Below are positions 16,778 through 27,244 of a DNA stretch of 64,000 nt, in pieces. Position 1 is the first letter of the stretch, and each line of letters begins with the position of its first letter. The notes beneath the pieces are model-generated. The model was not told the DNA's origin. It was given only the letters and a program-made list of their open reading frames with translations, and did not search any database. Position numbers and translations under genes: made by a program. The DNA lies in assembly GCA_902763885.1 (NCBI GenBank), contig CACWTU010000006.1, positions 248,001 to 312,000 of the forward strand. The letters run 5' to 3'. Source of the DNA: an uncultured Bacteroidales bacterium. GTDB taxonomy: Bacteria; Bacteroidota; Bacteroidia; Bacteroidales; Bacteroidaceae.

Positions 16778-19637
16778 AGCGGGAAAGTTCTTCTGCGAGG
16801 AAGCGGGAGGTGTAGCCTTTGGCGGAAGCGGCTACCTGCTCGGGGGTGCCTTGAGCTACAATCATACCACCATTACGACCGCCTTCAGGGCCGATATCGA
16901 TGATCCAGTCGGCCTGCTTGATTACATCCATGTTGTGCTCAATCACAATCACGGTATTGCCCTTGTCAACCAGGCGGTTGAGCACACCCATAAGGACGCG
17001 GATATCTTCAAAATGGAGTCCGGTGGTAGGCTCGTCAAGAATGTAGAGAGTCTTGCCGGTATCGCGTTTGGCAAGCTCGGTAGCCAGTTTCACGCGCTGA
17101 CTCTCACCACCGGAGATAGTAGTTGAGGGCTGGCCGAGTTTAAGGTAACCCAAGCCCACATCCTGCAAAACCTTTATCTTATTAAGTATGGTGGGAACAT
17201 TCTCAAAGAACTCTACCGCCATATTGATGGTCATATCCAGCACATCGGCAATGGATTTGCCCTTATAGCGTACCTCAAGGGTCTCACGGTTGTAACGCTT
17301 GCCGTGACAGACCTCACAGGGCACCATCACATCAGGCAGGAAGTTCATCTCAATGGTCTTGTAGCCGTTGCCTCCGCAGGCCTCGCATCGGCCTCCGCTC
17401 ACGTTGAATGAGAAACGGCCGGGCTTGTAGGCACGGATCTTTGATTCGGGCAGTTCCACAAAGAGCTGACGTATATCACTGAATACACCTGTATATGTGG
17501 CAGGATTAGAGCGCGGAGAACGGCCTATGGGAGACTGGTCCACATCAACCACTTTATCGATAAAGTCTATTCCATCAACAGAGTCATATTCAAGCGGCTC
17601 CTTGAGAGAACGGTAGAATTTTTGTGACAGGATGGGCTGCAGGGTCTCATTTACAAGTGTTGACTTGCCGCTACCAGACACACCTGTCACGCAGATAAGC
17701 TTACCCAGTGGAAACTCCACATCAATGCCCTTCAGGTTGTTTCCCTTACAACCGTGCAGTACGATACTCTGCCCATTGCCTTCACGGCGCTTGGACATAT
17801 CACCGGCTGCCGTATCCAACTTGCCGTTAAGATAGCCTGCGGTAAGGGTTTCAGTCTTAAGCATCTCATCAACGGTTCCCTGGAACACCACTTCACCACC
17901 CTTGCGTCCGGCACGTGGACCCAGGTCTATGATCCAATCTGCTGCCAGCATCATATCGCGGTCATGCTCCACCACAAGTACGGTGTTTCCGGCATCACGC
18001 AACTGCTTCAAAGACTCAATCAATCTAACATTATCACGCTGATGAAGGCCTATGCTGGGCTCATCAAGAATGTAAAGCACGTTGACCAGCTTGGAGCCAA
18101 TCTGTGTAGCCAACCTTATACGTTGCTCCTCACCACCGGAAAGTGATTCTGCCGGTCGGTTCAGAGAAAGATAGTCTAGACCCACATCAAGCATAAACTG
18201 CAGGCGTGTACGTATCTCCTTAAGTATCTCCGATGCTATGGTACGCTGGCGGTCACTCAAGCGGGGCTCCACATTGCAAGACCACTCATAGAGGTCCTGG
18301 ATATCCATCGATGCCAGCTCAAATATATTCTTGCCGTCAATGCGGAAATTGAGCGCCTCCTTGTTTAGTCTTGCGCCTCCGCATTCAGGGCATACGCGGG
18401 TCACGGCAAACTGGTCGGCCCACTTCTGCTCAGCGGCAGTAAGGTCAGTCTGCTGCTGGAGTGAACGTACGTACTTGACTACGCCCTCATACTCCATGAA
18501 TACTGCATCGGCCTCACTGTTGATACCCGTAATCTGCACTTTGATACGCTCGTCGCAACCGTTAAGCAGTTCATCGATGACATCATTGGTCATCTCCGAT
18601 ATGGGCGTATCCAGAGTATAGTCATATTTATTCAGCAACGCTGTTATCTGTCTGAATATAAGCGTATTCTTGAATGGACCGAGAGGAGCTATAGCACCTT
18701 TCTTAACCGATAGTGACCGGTCCGGTAGCACCTTGTCCTCATCAACGGCCGATATATAACCCAGGCCCTTGCACTTGGGGCAGAATCCCTGCGGTGAGTT
18801 GAATGAGAAGTTATGCGGAGCCGGATCACGGTATGAGAGTCCTGTCACGGGACACATCAGACGTTTGCTGTAGTGACGCAGCACGCCCTGCTCCTGAAGA
18901 CCCGGAATTTTCTCCTCAGGCATGGAGAGTATCATCATAAGACCGTCGCCCTGCTTCATAGCCAGTGATATGCTATCGGCAAGACGGTGCTTATATTTCT
19001 CATTGACAATGAGTTTCTCAATTACCACCTCAATATCATGATTGCGGTAACGGTCCAGCTTCATGCCGGGCTTGACCTCACGCAGCTCACCGTCAACACG
19101 CACATTCAGGTATCCCTTGCGGCGTATGCCTTCAAACAGTTCCTTGTAGTGTCCCTTGCGGTTACGTACAAGTGGAGCCAGCACATATATACGCTGCCCG
19201 CCGTACTCATTCACCACAAGTTCCACAATCTGCTCCTCTGTAAACTTGACCATCTTCTCACCACTCAGGTATGAGAAAGCCTCACCTGCACGGGCAAAAA
19301 GCAGACGCAGATAGTCATACACCTCCGTTACCGTACCAACGGTTGAACGCGGATTACGGTTGGTGGTCTTCTGTTCTATTGAAATAACCGGGCTGAGTCC
19401 TGTGATACGGTCCACATCAGGACGCTGAAGATTGCCTAAGAAGTTACGTGCATAAGCTGAGAAGGTCTCAATATATCGGCGCTGACCTTCAGCGTAGATT
19501 GTGTCAAATGCCAGTGATGACTTGCCGCTGCCACTCAGGCCTGTAACAACCGTAAGTGACTTGTGCGGAATCTCAACATCTATGTTCTTCAGGTTATTAG
19601 ACCTGGCACCTGTTGCTACAATCTTAGACTTATCCAT
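16776..19637 (-). CDS. uvrA: Excinuclease ABC subunit A
   Basis: The 953-residue protein is the damage-recognition ATPase of nucleotide excision repair, which loads UvrB on DNA. Two ABC ATPase halves are seen: Walker [10 protein letters not shown] and GVSGSGKST, signatures [12 protein letters not shown] and [12 protein letters not shown], and DEP boxes in LYILDEPS and LYILDEPT. The C-terminal zinc finger is complete (CEACGGNG and CEVCHGKR). In the first finger the pair that is usually CxxC reads C262-PVT, with FCPKC intact; this is a known-looking variant in Bacteroidota. The ATG at 19637 is chosen; a TTG at 19646 in frame would overlap the preceding gene by four bases. uvrB is on the other strand 8 kb away. 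Confidence 0.97.
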   Translation of the reverse strand: MDKSKIVATGARSNNLKNIDVEIPHKSLTVVTGLSGSGKSSLAFDTIYAEGQRRYIETFSAYARNFLGNLQRPDVDRITGLSPVISIEQKTTNRNPRSTVGTVTEVYDYLRLLFARAGEAFSYLSGEKMVKFTEEQIVELVVNEYGGQRIYVLAPLVRNRKGHYKELFEGIRRKGYLNVRVDGELREVKPGMKLDRYRNHDIEVVIEKLIVNEKYKHRLADSISLAMKQGDGLMMILSMPEEKIPGLQEQGVLRHYSKRLMCPVTGLSYRDPAPHNFSFNSPQGFCPKCKGLGYISAVDEDKVLPDRSLSVKKGAIAPLGPFKNTLIFRQITALLNKYDYTLDTPISEMTNDVIDELLNGCDERIKVQITGINSEADAVFMEYEGVVKYVRSLQQQTDLTAAEQKWADQFAVTRVCPECGGARLNKEALNFRIDGKNIFELASMDIQDLYEWSCNVEPRLSDRQRTIASEILKEIRTRLQFMLDVGLDYLSLNRPAESLSGGEEQRIRLATQIGSKLVNVLYILDEPSIGLHQRDNVRLIESLKQLRDAGNTVLVVEHDRDMMLAADWIIDLGPRAGRKGGEVVFQGTVDEMLKTETLTAGYLNGKLDTAAGDMSKRREGNGQSIVLHGCKGNNLKGIDVEFPLGKLICVTGVSGSGKSTLVNETLQPILSQKFYRSLKEPLEYDSVDGIDFIDKVVDVDQSPIGRSPRSNPATYTGVFSDIRQLFVELPESKIRAYKPGRFSFNVSGGRCEACGGNGYKTIEMNFLPDVMVPCEVCHGKRYNRETLEVRYKGKSIADVLDMTINMAVEFFENVPTILNKIKVLQDVGLGYLKLGQPSTTISGGESQRVKLATELAKRDTGKTLYILDEPTTGLHFEDIRVLMGVLNRLVDKGNTVIVIEHNMDVIKQADWIIDIGPEGGRNGGMIVAQGTPEQVAASAKGYTSRFLAEELSR

Positions 19638-19642
19638 CTCCG

Positions 19643-20437
19643 TCAATTAGCCCGCCCTTTAAGCACATTTATATCGGCCCTCTTCTCAAATGTCCTACCG
19701 CTGGCACCTGTAGCCTCCACATTTATGAAATAGACGCCGTCATTTACTATGTCACCGTTGAACCGGCCATCCCATATTCCCAACAGATAGCCACCGTTAT
19801 TGTTGTCCTCAACGCTAATGATATCAGGAGAATTAAGGATATTCTCCATCCGGCCCGATATGTTCTTTATGGTCTGGCCCCAACGGTTGAATATGGATAT
19901 CTTCAAATCCACTATTGAACGGACATAAATCTTAAAGACGTCATTAATACCGTCACCGTTGGGAGAAAAACCGTTATAGTCAAGACGAACTTCCGATTCG
20001 TCTATACTGAACGTCATGGTCTCCTTATCGCCCAGGATGAACGTCAAAGAATCTTTCTCCCTGTATGACCACTCATAAACCACCTGGAATGAACCGAAAT
20101 CCGTAAACTCATACTCGGTATCGTTCTCGTAACGCTTCAGAAAAACTATTGTATCCGATGACTCACCGGTAGGCAGTTGCTTTATTATCCACTGTGAACG
20201 CAATTCATACTCCTTGCCGTCATCGGCTACAATCGATGAAGTGAACTTGGCTCGCAGGGGAGCATTGAATTTACTGTCTGTCTGCGGATTATCCTTGGAT
20301 AGCACCACCGGATCACCTGAAACCGGGCTCAGCGTGACCTTCACATCTACCTGTGGCGTGCCGGCCCAAACCCCGGCAGACAACAAAATCGCTGTAAAAG
20401 CGGCCGATATGAATCTTACGGGAAGAGATCTTTTCAT
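19643..20437 (-). CDS. Secreted protein with gliding-motility-associated (CHU_C/T9SS type B-like) C-terminal domain
   Basis: The 264-residue product has a Sec signal ([25 protein letters not shown]) and an immunoglobulin-like middle part. The last 95 residues carry the [46 protein letters not shown] and KRADINVLK phrases of the gliding-motility-associated C-terminal domain. In the phylum that domain is a sorting signal for the type IX secretion system (type B). The start at 20437 is preferred over an upstream frame to 20482. The protein lies just upstream of uvrA (five bases between), but functional linkage is unlikely. Confidence 0.82.
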   Translation of the reverse strand: MKRSLPVRFISAAFTAILLSAGVWAGTPQVDVKVTLSPVSGDPVVLSKDNPQTDSKFNAPLRAKFTSSIVADDGKEYELRSQWIIKQLPTGESSDTIVFLKRYENDTEYEFTDFGSFQVVYEWSYREKDSLTFILGDKETMTFSIDESEVRLDYNGFSPNGDGINDVFKIYVRSIVDLKISIFNRWGQTIKNISGRMENILNSPDIISVEDNNNGGYLLGIWDGRFNGDIVNDGVYFINVEATGASGRTFEKRADINVLKGRAN

Positions 20438-20571
20438 ATATGTTCGTTTCAAAACGCAAAAGTACTCAAAATAATCTTCCATTCAAAGCAAGTCCAACTT
20501 CACGGAAGAATTGTTATAGATATTATAAACGGAGACTGAAGGCTTTTTTGTATCTTCGCACCCGATAATAT

Positions 20572-22419
20572 ATGAAGTATATTATGAACAGACTCAGATA
20601 TATCCTGGCGGTAGCGCTGCTGATGGTCATTCCGGCCCTGCATACAGCCGCCCAATCAGATTATTTCATGCATACCGTAACTCAGGGACAGGGGTTATAC
20701 TCCATCTCCAGGATGTACGGGGTGACCGAAAATGACATAATCAAGCTCAATCCCGGCAGTGAGAAGGTTATCCGCGCCGGCCAGGAGCTCAAGATTCCCT
20801 CAAAGAAGAGCGTTGCATCAGGCAAATTCCATACCATCCAGAAAGGTGAGACATTGTACCGCCTATCAGTAGAGAATCGTGTTTCAGTCAAGGAGATATG
20901 TGATGCCAACCCGGGCCTTTCTGCAGAGAATTTCAAGATTGGTCAGGTAATAACCATCCCCGCCCCTTCCGATGAGGACCCGTTGGCTTCAACCATAGAG
21001 AATGCCGGAGAGGATACGCCTAAAGAGATCAGGAAAGATGCTGAAACCATGACCTCCGATATCGCTACTATCAGGACCACACATCAGGTAAAACGCAGGG
21101 AGACCATATTCCGCATCTGCCGCGACTACGGTATCACACAGGAGGAGTTCCTTGAAGCAAATCCAGAGTACAGACATTCCAAGCTGCGCAATGGAAACAT
21201 CGTAAACATACCTTATACCACACAGGAAATTGAGCAACGCCGCAGGGAACGTGAGCAAGCCATATCCAGAATTGAATCTATCCCTGACAGTACCCTGTTC
21301 ACCATGAACGAGCGTAAACCTGAGGTTGTGGATGAATATGATGATCATATCCTCACAGCGGCACTCATACTTCCGTTCTCGCTTGATGATTCCACCACGA
21401 CTGAACAGAAAATGATGGTAGAGTTTTATCAGGGTATCCTGTTGGCACTTGACAAGCTCAAGAGAGAAAAAGTATCCGTCAACCTGAAGGTGTTTGATTC
21501 AGAAGGTGAGGATAATTCCATTGAACCGTTATTTGAGAGCGGCAAGTTGGACGATGTTGACATAATATTCGGTCCCAGATACTCCAACCACATCACGACC
21601 GCTTCAAATTGGTCAATCGCGCACCAGATTCCTATGGTTCCGCTTCCCGTTGGTTCCAATATAGATGAAGTGTTCAACAACCCATACCTGTATCAGCCCA
21701 ACACACCGCAGTCATATTTCCATCAGGAGATATTCTCACACTTCCTTAAGCAGTTCCCAAATCCCAACATTATCCTGCTGGATGCTGAAGAATTCAGCAG
21801 GAATGAGTTCATAGACGGTTTCATGACTACTCTTACTGACCATAAGATTCCGTTTACCACACTGACAGTCGATACGGCTTATCAACAGATAATGAACATC
21901 ATAGAATCAGATAAGCAGAATATATTCATTATAAATACGCCCAGCAGCGAACCTCTTAACACCATGTTACCCGTACTTCAGCTGGTAACGCGCAATAAAG
22001 ACCCGGAGATAGAGACACACCTGTTCGGCTATCCCCAGTACCAGTATTATGCATCAGACCATCTGGATGAGTTCTATGAAATAGACACCTGGTTCTACAG
22101 TTGGTTCTACACCAACAATATGCTCAGTGAGTCTATTGATTTCAATGCTGCTTTCCGCCGCGCTTTCAGCCGTCAGATGATGATAAGCTACCCCAGTTAT
22201 GCCTCTTACGGATATGACACCGGTTATTTCTTCCTGAAAGGACTGGACAAGTACGGCAAGGACTTTGAGAATCATCTGAATGACCTTGATACTGATCCCG
22301 TACAGATGGGATTCAAGTTTGAACGCGTCAACAACTGGGGAGGATTCATAAACCGCAAGGTATTCTTTGTACATTACTCTGACACCTATCAAGTTGAGAA
22401 GATAGACTTTGACAAATGA
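20572..22419 (+). CDS. LysM-repeat protein with a periplasmic-binding-like domain
   Basis: The 615-residue protein has a signal peptide (MNRLRYILAVALLMVIPALHTAAQ after a short extension; an ATG at 20584 is an equal start candidate). Three LysM modules follow (HTVTQGQGLYSISRMYGVTENDIIKLNP, HTIQKGETLYRLSVENRVSVKEICDANP, HQVKRRETIFRICRDYGITQEEFLEANP; to about residue 215), which bind peptidoglycan. From about residue 260 there is a type I periplasmic binding protein fold (AALILPFSLDDSTT, EFYQGILLALDKLK). The combination is frequent in Bacteroidota and is sometimes annotated as a substrate-binding protein; no transporter is nearby. A TATCTTCG -7-like box (20551-20558) precedes it. It overlaps the next gene by four bases. 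Confidence 0.85.
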   Translation: MKYIMNRLRYILAVALLMVIPALHTAAQSDYFMHTVTQGQGLYSISRMYGVTENDIIKLNPGSEKVIRAGQELKIPSKKSVASGKFHTIQKGETLYRLSVENRVSVKEICDANPGLSAENFKIGQVITIPAPSDEDPLASTIENAGEDTPKEIRKDAETMTSDIATIRTTHQVKRRETIFRICRDYGITQEEFLEANPEYRHSKLRNGNIVNIPYTTQEIEQRRREREQAISRIESIPDSTLFTMNERKPEVVDEYDDHILTAALILPFSLDDSTTTEQKMMVEFYQGILLALDKLKREKVSVNLKVFDSEGEDNSIEPLFESGKLDDVDIIFGPRYSNHITTASNWSIAHQIPMVPLPVGSNIDEVFNNPYLYQPNTPQSYFHQEIFSHFLKQFPNPNIILLDAEEFSRNEFIDGFMTTLTDHKIPFTTLTVDTAYQQIMNIIESDKQNIFIINTPSSEPLNTMLPVLQLVTRNKDPEIETHLFGYPQYQYYASDHLDEFYEIDTWFYSWFYTNNMLSESIDFNAAFRRAFSRQMMISYPSYASYGYDTGYFFLKGLDKYGKDFENHLNDLDTDPVQMGFKFERVNNWGGFINRKVFFVHYSDTYQVEKIDFDK

Positions 22420-23108
22420 AACGCCTGCTCACATTATTAATATCGCTGACTATTATCGCGGGATCAGTTTCTGCCCAGGTAGGTGACGCCCGTAACACGC
22501 TTTGCTTGGGAGTAAGCGGCGGTATGGGCACCAGCGAGGTTTCATTCATTCCAACCATCAAACAGAAATTGTGTCTGGGGCCCACTTTCGGCGTAAGCCT
22601 GCGTCATATCTCCGAGAAGTATTTCTTTCTTATATGCGGCACACAAGTTGAGCTCAACTTTGCCCGCCGCGGATGGACAGAAGATATCGATGACGAATCA
22701 GGTAATGAATATACCCGAATAGCCGATTATATTGAGATTCCGTTCCTGGCTCACATAGGCTTTGGGCGTGAATTCCGCGGGTTCCAGGGACATATCAACA
22801 TGGGACCGCAAGTGGCATACCTTATAAGTGAAAGGGAAGTCTACGGAGGAAAGAAGCCTTGGGATGTCAGCAACCGCCCCAATCAGGTTACAGAGCAATA
22901 CGGCAAGGCTATCGAGAACAAACTGGACTACGGAATAACAGCCAGCGTAGGACTTGAGATACGCACCGGTTCAGGAAACTTCGGAATTGAAGGCCGATAC
23001 TACTTTGGACTTGGCAATATATACGGCATCACCAAGAAAGACTACTTTGGACGTTGCGCCAACAGCACTATATCAGTGCGCGCCACCTACTCCTTTAATT
23101 TGTTTTAA
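22416..23108 (+). CDS. PorT-like outer-membrane beta-barrel protein
   Basis: The 230-residue protein has a signal peptide (MKRLLTLLISLTIIAGSVSAQ) and alternating strands typical of an eight-stranded outer-membrane barrel, ending in the aromatic strand ISVRATYSFNLF. Phrases such as YIEIPFLAHIGFG and GRYYFGLGNI are characteristic of the PorT/OMP_b-brl_2 group. Its ATG overlaps the stop of the LysM gene (ATGA at 22416-22419), so the two are co-translated, which suggests a joint envelope role. It is convergent with the DUF4293 gene; the two stop codons share TTAA. Confidence 0.82.
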   Translation: MKRLLTLLISLTIIAGSVSAQVGDARNTLCLGVSGGMGTSEVSFIPTIKQKLCLGPTFGVSLRHISEKYFFLICGTQVELNFARRGWTEDIDDESGNEYTRIADYIEIPFLAHIGFGREFRGFQGHINMGPQVAYLISEREVYGGKKPWDVSNRPNQVTEQYGKAIENKLDYGITASVGLEIRTGSGNFGIEGRYYFGLGNIYGITKKDYFGRCANSTISVRATYSFNLF

Positions 23109-23578
23109 TCTCTCAGGCGGAAACCGCTTGCCTTTGCTATAATGGAAGCCTCAGCCTTTGAGACTCCATGAATGCTCATATACTCCAGGATAAGGCTTAT
23201 AAGCGGAAATGAAGCCCCGATACGCGGTCCGAAAGATGCATCGCCCTTGAGCAGGAGTACATATATCACAAAAATGATATAATAGCCCAATGTGAGCAGC
23301 ATCATGAACACCAGCAGACGTTTCTGAAGTACGAAGTTGCGGAACCCAGAGAGCAGGAGTTCAAACACTCCTACAGCCAGAATAATTATCATTATTACAC
23401 CGAGAGCCCACATGGCACCGCTGCTGTCACCCTCAATGAAATTAAGGCGGAAATTGGTAAGTTCCGCCGATGCTCCCTCCGCACTGACCAACTGGCCAAT
23501 GGGAAGAAGAAGGCCGGCAAACATCAATGCACAGATGAGTGCCAGCCATACTTGATGGAGGTAGAATTCTATCTTCAT
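23105..23578 (-). CDS. DUF4293 four-helix membrane protein
   Basis: The 157-residue protein has four hydrophobic helices (about residues 10-30, 58-78, 85-110, 120-135) and the short polar loop KRLLVFMMLLTLGYYIIFVIYVL typical of DUF4293. Function is unknown. The place behind bamD and the omega subunit is a conserved arrangement in the phylum and supports the identification. Confidence 0.8.
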   Translation of the reverse strand: MKIEFYLHQVWLALICALMFAGLLLPIGQLVSAEGASAELTNFRLNFIEGDSSGAMWALGVIMIIILAVGVFELLLSGFRNFVLQKRLLVFMMLLTLGYYIIFVIYVLLLKGDASFGPRIGASFPLISLILEYMSIHGVSKAEASIIAKASGFRLRD

Positions 23579-23608
23579 ATGACAACCCGGCTATCCAGCC
23601 GGAACGAA

Positions 23609-23941
23609 TCAGAAATTCTCCTTTTCCTTGGCAGGATTACGGAAATAGATCTTTCCCTCCACAAACTCCTGAGCTGCAATCAGAGTGGGTTTGGGAAGAC
23701 GCTCATAGTAGCGTGAAATCTCTATCTGCTCCCTGTTCTCAAACATCTCCTCCAGGTTATCGGTAGTTGAGCTGAACTCCTCAAGCTTTGACTTGAGTTC
23801 ATCCTTCATCTCAACGGAAATCTGGTTGGCACGCTTGCCCATGATAGCAACACTCTCATAAATGTTGTTGGTGTCCTTTACAAAATCGACCAGATCACGG
23901 GTTACGGTGTTGGTCGGAGCATTTGTCTTCTTGAAATCCAT
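23609..23941 (-). CDS. rpoZ: RNA polymerase Rpb6/omega subunit
   Basis: The 110-residue protein matches the Bacteroidota omega-type subunit: NIYESVAIMGKRANQISVEMKDEL is the Rpb6/omega core that binds the beta-prime subunit and helps assembly, followed by LIAAQEFVEGKIYFRNPAKE. The gene starts one base after the bamD stop and belongs to the bamD-omega-DUF4293 cluster. Confidence 0.88.
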   Translation of the reverse strand: MDFKKTNAPTNTVTRDLVDFVKDTNNIYESVAIMGKRANQISVEMKDELKSKLEEFSSTTDNLEEMFENREQIEISRYYERLPKPTLIAAQEFVEGKIYFRNPAKEKENF

Positions 23942-23942
23942 G

Positions 23943-24773
23943 TTACTCTTCTATTATTTGATTCTTGTTTCCTAAATTCTTTGTGGAGATACGGAACATC
24001 TTGTCGGCCTCCTTCATATATGAACTTTCAGGAAATTCATTCTTGAAAGCATAATACTCATCAATGGCATCGCGATAACGGTCATCCCTCTTGTCAAGCA
24101 CACTCTCCTGTGCCATCTGGAACTTAGCCTTGAGCACCAGCATTGACAGTTTCTCGCGATACTTGGTGTATGGATAATCACGGAGAGCATTCTGCGCCAC
24201 AATTATGCTGGAACGGTAGTTGTTACCCAGATAATTACCCATGCTGTAGTAAAGCTCTGCAGTACCTATCTCCTTCTCTACCAAGCGGTCATACATAGTG
24301 TATATCATCTGCTCAGCCTCCGGACGGAACTTGCTTGAGGGATATGACTCCACAAATCGCTGCAACTGCATGATGGCATTCTCCGTGCTGGTGGCATCCA
24401 AGCGAGGATCGGGAGTATCCAGGAAAAGGCTCCTACCTGACCAGTACAGACAATTCTCAGAATACGTACTGTTGGGGAAAGACCTGTAGCAAGCCATATA
24501 ATACTGGGATGCTGACAGATAATCACCCAGATTGTAATAGCAGGTAGCCAGCAGGTACATAGACTCTTCAGCCTGTGCAGTACCGCGCTGATAAGCCACG
24601 CACTCCTCAAGAATTGAACTGCAACTGGTAAAATGTCCCTCCATAAAGTATGTCTTGGCCAGACTGTACTTGGTGTTATAATCAGAAGCTTTCACGATCT
24701 TGTTATATCCTGAACAGCCTGACATCACGGCCAGAGCCAACAAAAACAATACTATGGATATAGTTTTGCGCAT
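23943..24773 (-). CDS. bamD: Outer-membrane assembly lipoprotein BamD
   Basis: The 276-residue lipoprotein (signal MRKTISIVLFLLALAVMSGCSGY) consists of tetratricopeptide-like repeats: YSLAKTYFMEGHFTSCSSILEECV, AEESMYLLATCYYNLGDYLSASQYY, and AENAIMQLQRFVESYPSSKF-type helices. BamD is part of the machine that folds barrel proteins into the outer membrane. The ATG at 24773 gives a proper lipobox start; an in-frame ATG at 24788 adds five polar residues and is less likely. It is the first gene of the cluster with omega and DUF4293. Confidence 0.9.
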   Translation of the reverse strand: MRKTISIVLFLLALAVMSGCSGYNKIVKASDYNTKYSLAKTYFMEGHFTSCSSILEECVAYQRGTAQAEESMYLLATCYYNLGDYLSASQYYMACYRSFPNSTYSENCLYWSGRSLFLDTPDPRLDATSTENAIMQLQRFVESYPSSKFRPEAEQMIYTMYDRLVEKEIGTAELYYSMGNYLGNNYRSSIIVAQNALRDYPYTKYREKLSMLVLKAKFQMAQESVLDKRDDRYRDAIDEYYAFKNEFPESSYMKEADKMFRISTKNLGNKNQIIEE

Positions 24774-24845
24774 GCAGTCAAATTTCAACCTGCAAAATTA
24801 CCTATTTTGAACGAATGGAGCAAACTTGCGCGTCTTATTTAATTT

Positions 24846-25295
24846 TTATTTAAGCTTTCGGGCCACAATACCGGCCGCAATGGCACATAGTTCACCACAC
24901 GGACGTTTCTTGTAATACTCCGGAGTACGGTCAGACGGAACAGGCGTACCCTCAGGCTTACTCAAACCCAAAAGCTCACGGCATATTATGCTTCCGTTCA
25001 TCTGCTTGAACTCATTTGCCATCTCCTGCACAAGTGCGTAATTGGCAGTCTTGGCAGCCTTGTCATTCACATCATTAGCCGGAATCATGGCACCGGCCAC
25101 CATAGTCATTCCCGATACCGTGCCGCAAACCTCACGCATCCGGCCCATTCCACCGCCGAATCCGCTGGTCAGCCGTGCTATCTCTTCCTCGGGAAGCCCA
25201 AGTACATCGGCAAACGTCATTGCCACCGCCTGGCAGCAGTTATATCCCGCCTTGAACAGCTCACCGGCCCTCTTTTCTCTCTCCTCTACCGTCAT
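24846..25295 (-). CDS. C_GCAxxG_C_C family protein (redox-active Cys-rich)
   Basis: The 149-residue protein carries the spaced Cys pattern of this family: NCCQAV (about residue 18), FGGGMGRMREVCGTVSG, SIICRELL and RPCGELCAIAAG. Members are thought to be redox or metal proteins, but no function is established. The ATG at 25295 is chosen because the upstream frame (to 25394) runs into the PIN-domain gene. The gap to that gene is 31 bases on the same strand. Confidence 0.85.
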   Translation of the reverse strand: MTVEEREKRAGELFKAGYNCCQAVAMTFADVLGLPEEEIARLTSGFGGGMGRMREVCGTVSGMTMVAGAMIPANDVNDKAAKTANYALVQEMANEFKQMNGSIICRELLGLSKPEGTPVPSDRTPEYYKKRPCGELCAIAAGIVARKLK

Positions 25296-25326
25296 GATCA
25301 AATAATTGTAAATCCCGTCAATATTA

Positions 25327-25743
25327 TTACTCGAGAATACGTGAAAGAAATTCACCAGGAGTAAGTGTGGGTATCTCTGATTCCTTGAAATCATTGATGT
25401 TCCGGGTCAGTATCAACTCACACGAGCCCTCCTTGGCGGACTGGACCTGCAGAGCATCTTCAATATCATTCATCGGCCCACCAATCATACACTCCACATG
25501 TTCAGGATTAGATGGCAGGACCTTAACTATCGATGTCAAATCCTTGATTATCTGTTTTTTCCGTTCAGCATCGATTTTTCTTATTACATATGCTATGGTA
25601 GGTATTGATAAAACTGACATATAGAGTTCTATAGCACCTTTATCACCTAATGACAGAATCGTGGCAGCATCATCTGAGAACTGCTTGTTATCCCGTTCAA
25701 CTATAACATCCAGCAAGACATTAGTATCAAGAAATACTCTCAT
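25327..25743 (-). CDS. PIN-domain ribonuclease toxin (VapC-like)
   Basis: The 138-residue protein opens with the PIN signature FLDTNVLLDVIVER (first acidic residue D6) and has NDIEDALQVQSA and LILTRNINDFK further on, giving the acidic residues that bind metal. Such proteins cut specific RNAs. Its ATG overlaps the stop of the upstream antitoxin gene by four bases (25740-25743), as usual for toxin-antitoxin pairs. The substrate is unknown. Confidence 0.88.
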   Translation of the reverse strand: MRVFLDTNVLLDVIVERDNKQFSDDAATILSLGDKGAIELYMSVLSIPTIAYVIRKIDAERKKQIIKDLTSIVKVLPSNPEHVECMIGGPMNDIEDALQVQSAKEGSCELILTRNINDFKESEIPTLTPGEFLSRILE

Positions 25744-26021
25744 CGTGACAGTATATATCCAAGACGTTCATCACCTTCCATCTCTTCAGGAGAGATTCTT
25801 ACACTACCCTTCAACTCCTTCACCTTGGCAGACAGAGGCGGCCGCTTAACCTTGACAAATTCCAATGAATCAAGCGATGGATACTTATGTACCAACCTCA
25901 ACCCGTCATTGGTCTCAATGATATCAAACTCCGTCTTGCTGGTGTATCTGCGTTTACGGATAATCCTAGCGGGAATAATTATAGCCTTGCTGTTACCTAC
26001 CTCAACTAACGTATGTGACAT
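25740..26021 (-). CDS. AbrB/MazE-type antitoxin
   Basis: The 93-residue protein begins with a swapped-hairpin AbrB-type DNA-binding domain (VEVGNSKAIIIPARIIRKRRYTSKTEFDIIETNDGLRLV), followed by a flexible, charged tail that would wrap the toxin (SVRISPEEMEGDERLGYILS). It is coupled to the PIN toxin by a four-base overlap. Binding to its own promoter is expected; a region of about 80 bases upstream is AT-rich. Confidence 0.85.
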   Translation of the reverse strand: MSHTLVEVGNSKAIIIPARIIRKRRYTSKTEFDIIETNDGLRLVHKYPSLDSLEFVKVKRPPLSAKVKELKGSVRISPEEMEGDERLGYILSR

Positions 26022-26103
26022 AACGTTGTATTTAACTGTTGCAAATATATATTATTCGTTATAACAAAACAAGCAAATGTAATAATTTTTATCTCAAAAT
26101 AAC

Positions 26104-27126
26104 TTATGGACAAACTGGCCGGACAGTACAGCCAAATACCCGTTCGAAATCTTGTGTGAAGTAATGGTCCGAATATGACAGGTTATAGCAACTGAAAACC
26201 CACGCGAGGTATGGATTGCCCTCAAAGAGAGAATAAGACCAGTAATAACCGATTCCACCAATGGTATTAAGATCAGTAAATCTACGGAACCCGGCCGCGG
26301 GCAAGAAGATGGAGGCGCCCTCATGACCTGATTTCTTACTCGTAACAAGATAGCCGTTCACGCCATTCCTGGTAGTCCATGTCCAGTTACAGTTAACACT
26401 GTTGGACAATTCATCAAACTCCTCTTTAGTGGGCATTCGCCATTTTCCACCCCACTTGACGTGAGACACGTCATCCTCCGGGTCAAGTATGGTCTTTGTG
26501 TCGGTATAACCATTATAACCGTAATAGCTCCTAACGCAGTATTTGGTTAGTGTAGTTGCTGAACCTTTACAGTACTTGTATTTTGACCAACTGTAATTAA
26601 AGCCAGGCAACGTTTCCCCCCATGTGAAGTAGTCCCCGTAATCCTCCGGCTTTTGAGCACCCACATTAAAAGAAGCCCATTTAACAGAGAGGCCCAAATC
26701 AACAGCCTCGCCTACTGTCGGATTATATTCTGTGGTTGTTTTAAATGATTTGACCGAGCCATAAAAAACAGCAAACTGATTCTGCATATATGCCCTGACA
26801 TAGTATGTCTCACCCCGAGTTGAGCCAGTTGACACATATGCAAATTCATTTTGCCTGTTGGCGTTCTGCAGCGGCATTCTTCCTATTACTGTTTCGAAAC
26901 CGTCAGTCTCCGAAATCTCAAAGCCAACAGAAAAATCCTGCGCCATTGGAGATGAAAGGCTATACTTGCCCTCAAATGTAATCGAGAGACCTTCTATTTT
27001 GACCCCCAGTGTCTCTACAGCATCCATAGTTTCCTGTTCCGCATTCATGATATCCTCATTGCCTTTATCACACCCCAATAGCCCTGTAATAAGCATCAGC
27101 AGGCAACACCTTGGATTAATTCTCAT
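26104..27126 (-). CDS. FISUMP-domain lipoprotein
   Basis: The 340-residue lipoprotein (LLMLITGLLGCDKG lipobox) has a fibronectin-like N-terminal part (to about residue 135, YYVRAYMQNQFAVFYG) and a C-terminal Fibrobacter succinogenes major paralogous domain: VDLGLSVKWASFNVGA, YFTWGE, WGGKWRMPTKEEFDEL, GYLVTSKKSG, IFLPAAGFR and FGCTVRPVCP. The fold is related to formylglycine-generating/C-type lectin folds, and a surface role is likely. The domain is shared with the fragment at 1-156 and, in a diverged form, the protein at 54206-55567. Confidence 0.85.
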   Translation of the reverse strand: MRINPRCCLLMLITGLLGCDKGNEDIMNAEQETMDAVETLGVKIEGLSITFEGKYSLSSPMAQDFSVGFEISETDGFETVIGRMPLQNANRQNEFAYVSTGSTRGETYYVRAYMQNQFAVFYGSVKSFKTTTEYNPTVGEAVDLGLSVKWASFNVGAQKPEDYGDYFTWGETLPGFNYSWSKYKYCKGSATTLTKYCVRSYYGYNGYTDTKTILDPEDDVSHVKWGGKWRMPTKEEFDELSNSVNCNWTWTTRNGVNGYLVTSKKSGHEGASIFLPAAGFRRFTDLNTIGGIGYYWSYSLFEGNPYLAWVFSCYNLSYSDHYFTQDFERVFGCTVRPVCP

Positions 27127-27244
27127 AATAACTCATTTTTCATACCTATTGCAAAAATAAAAAAAACATTTCGTATAAGTGATATTTACAAACGTATTCT
27201 CTTTTACACATTTGTAAATTTAAAAACTTATTTTTGTCAGTCAT

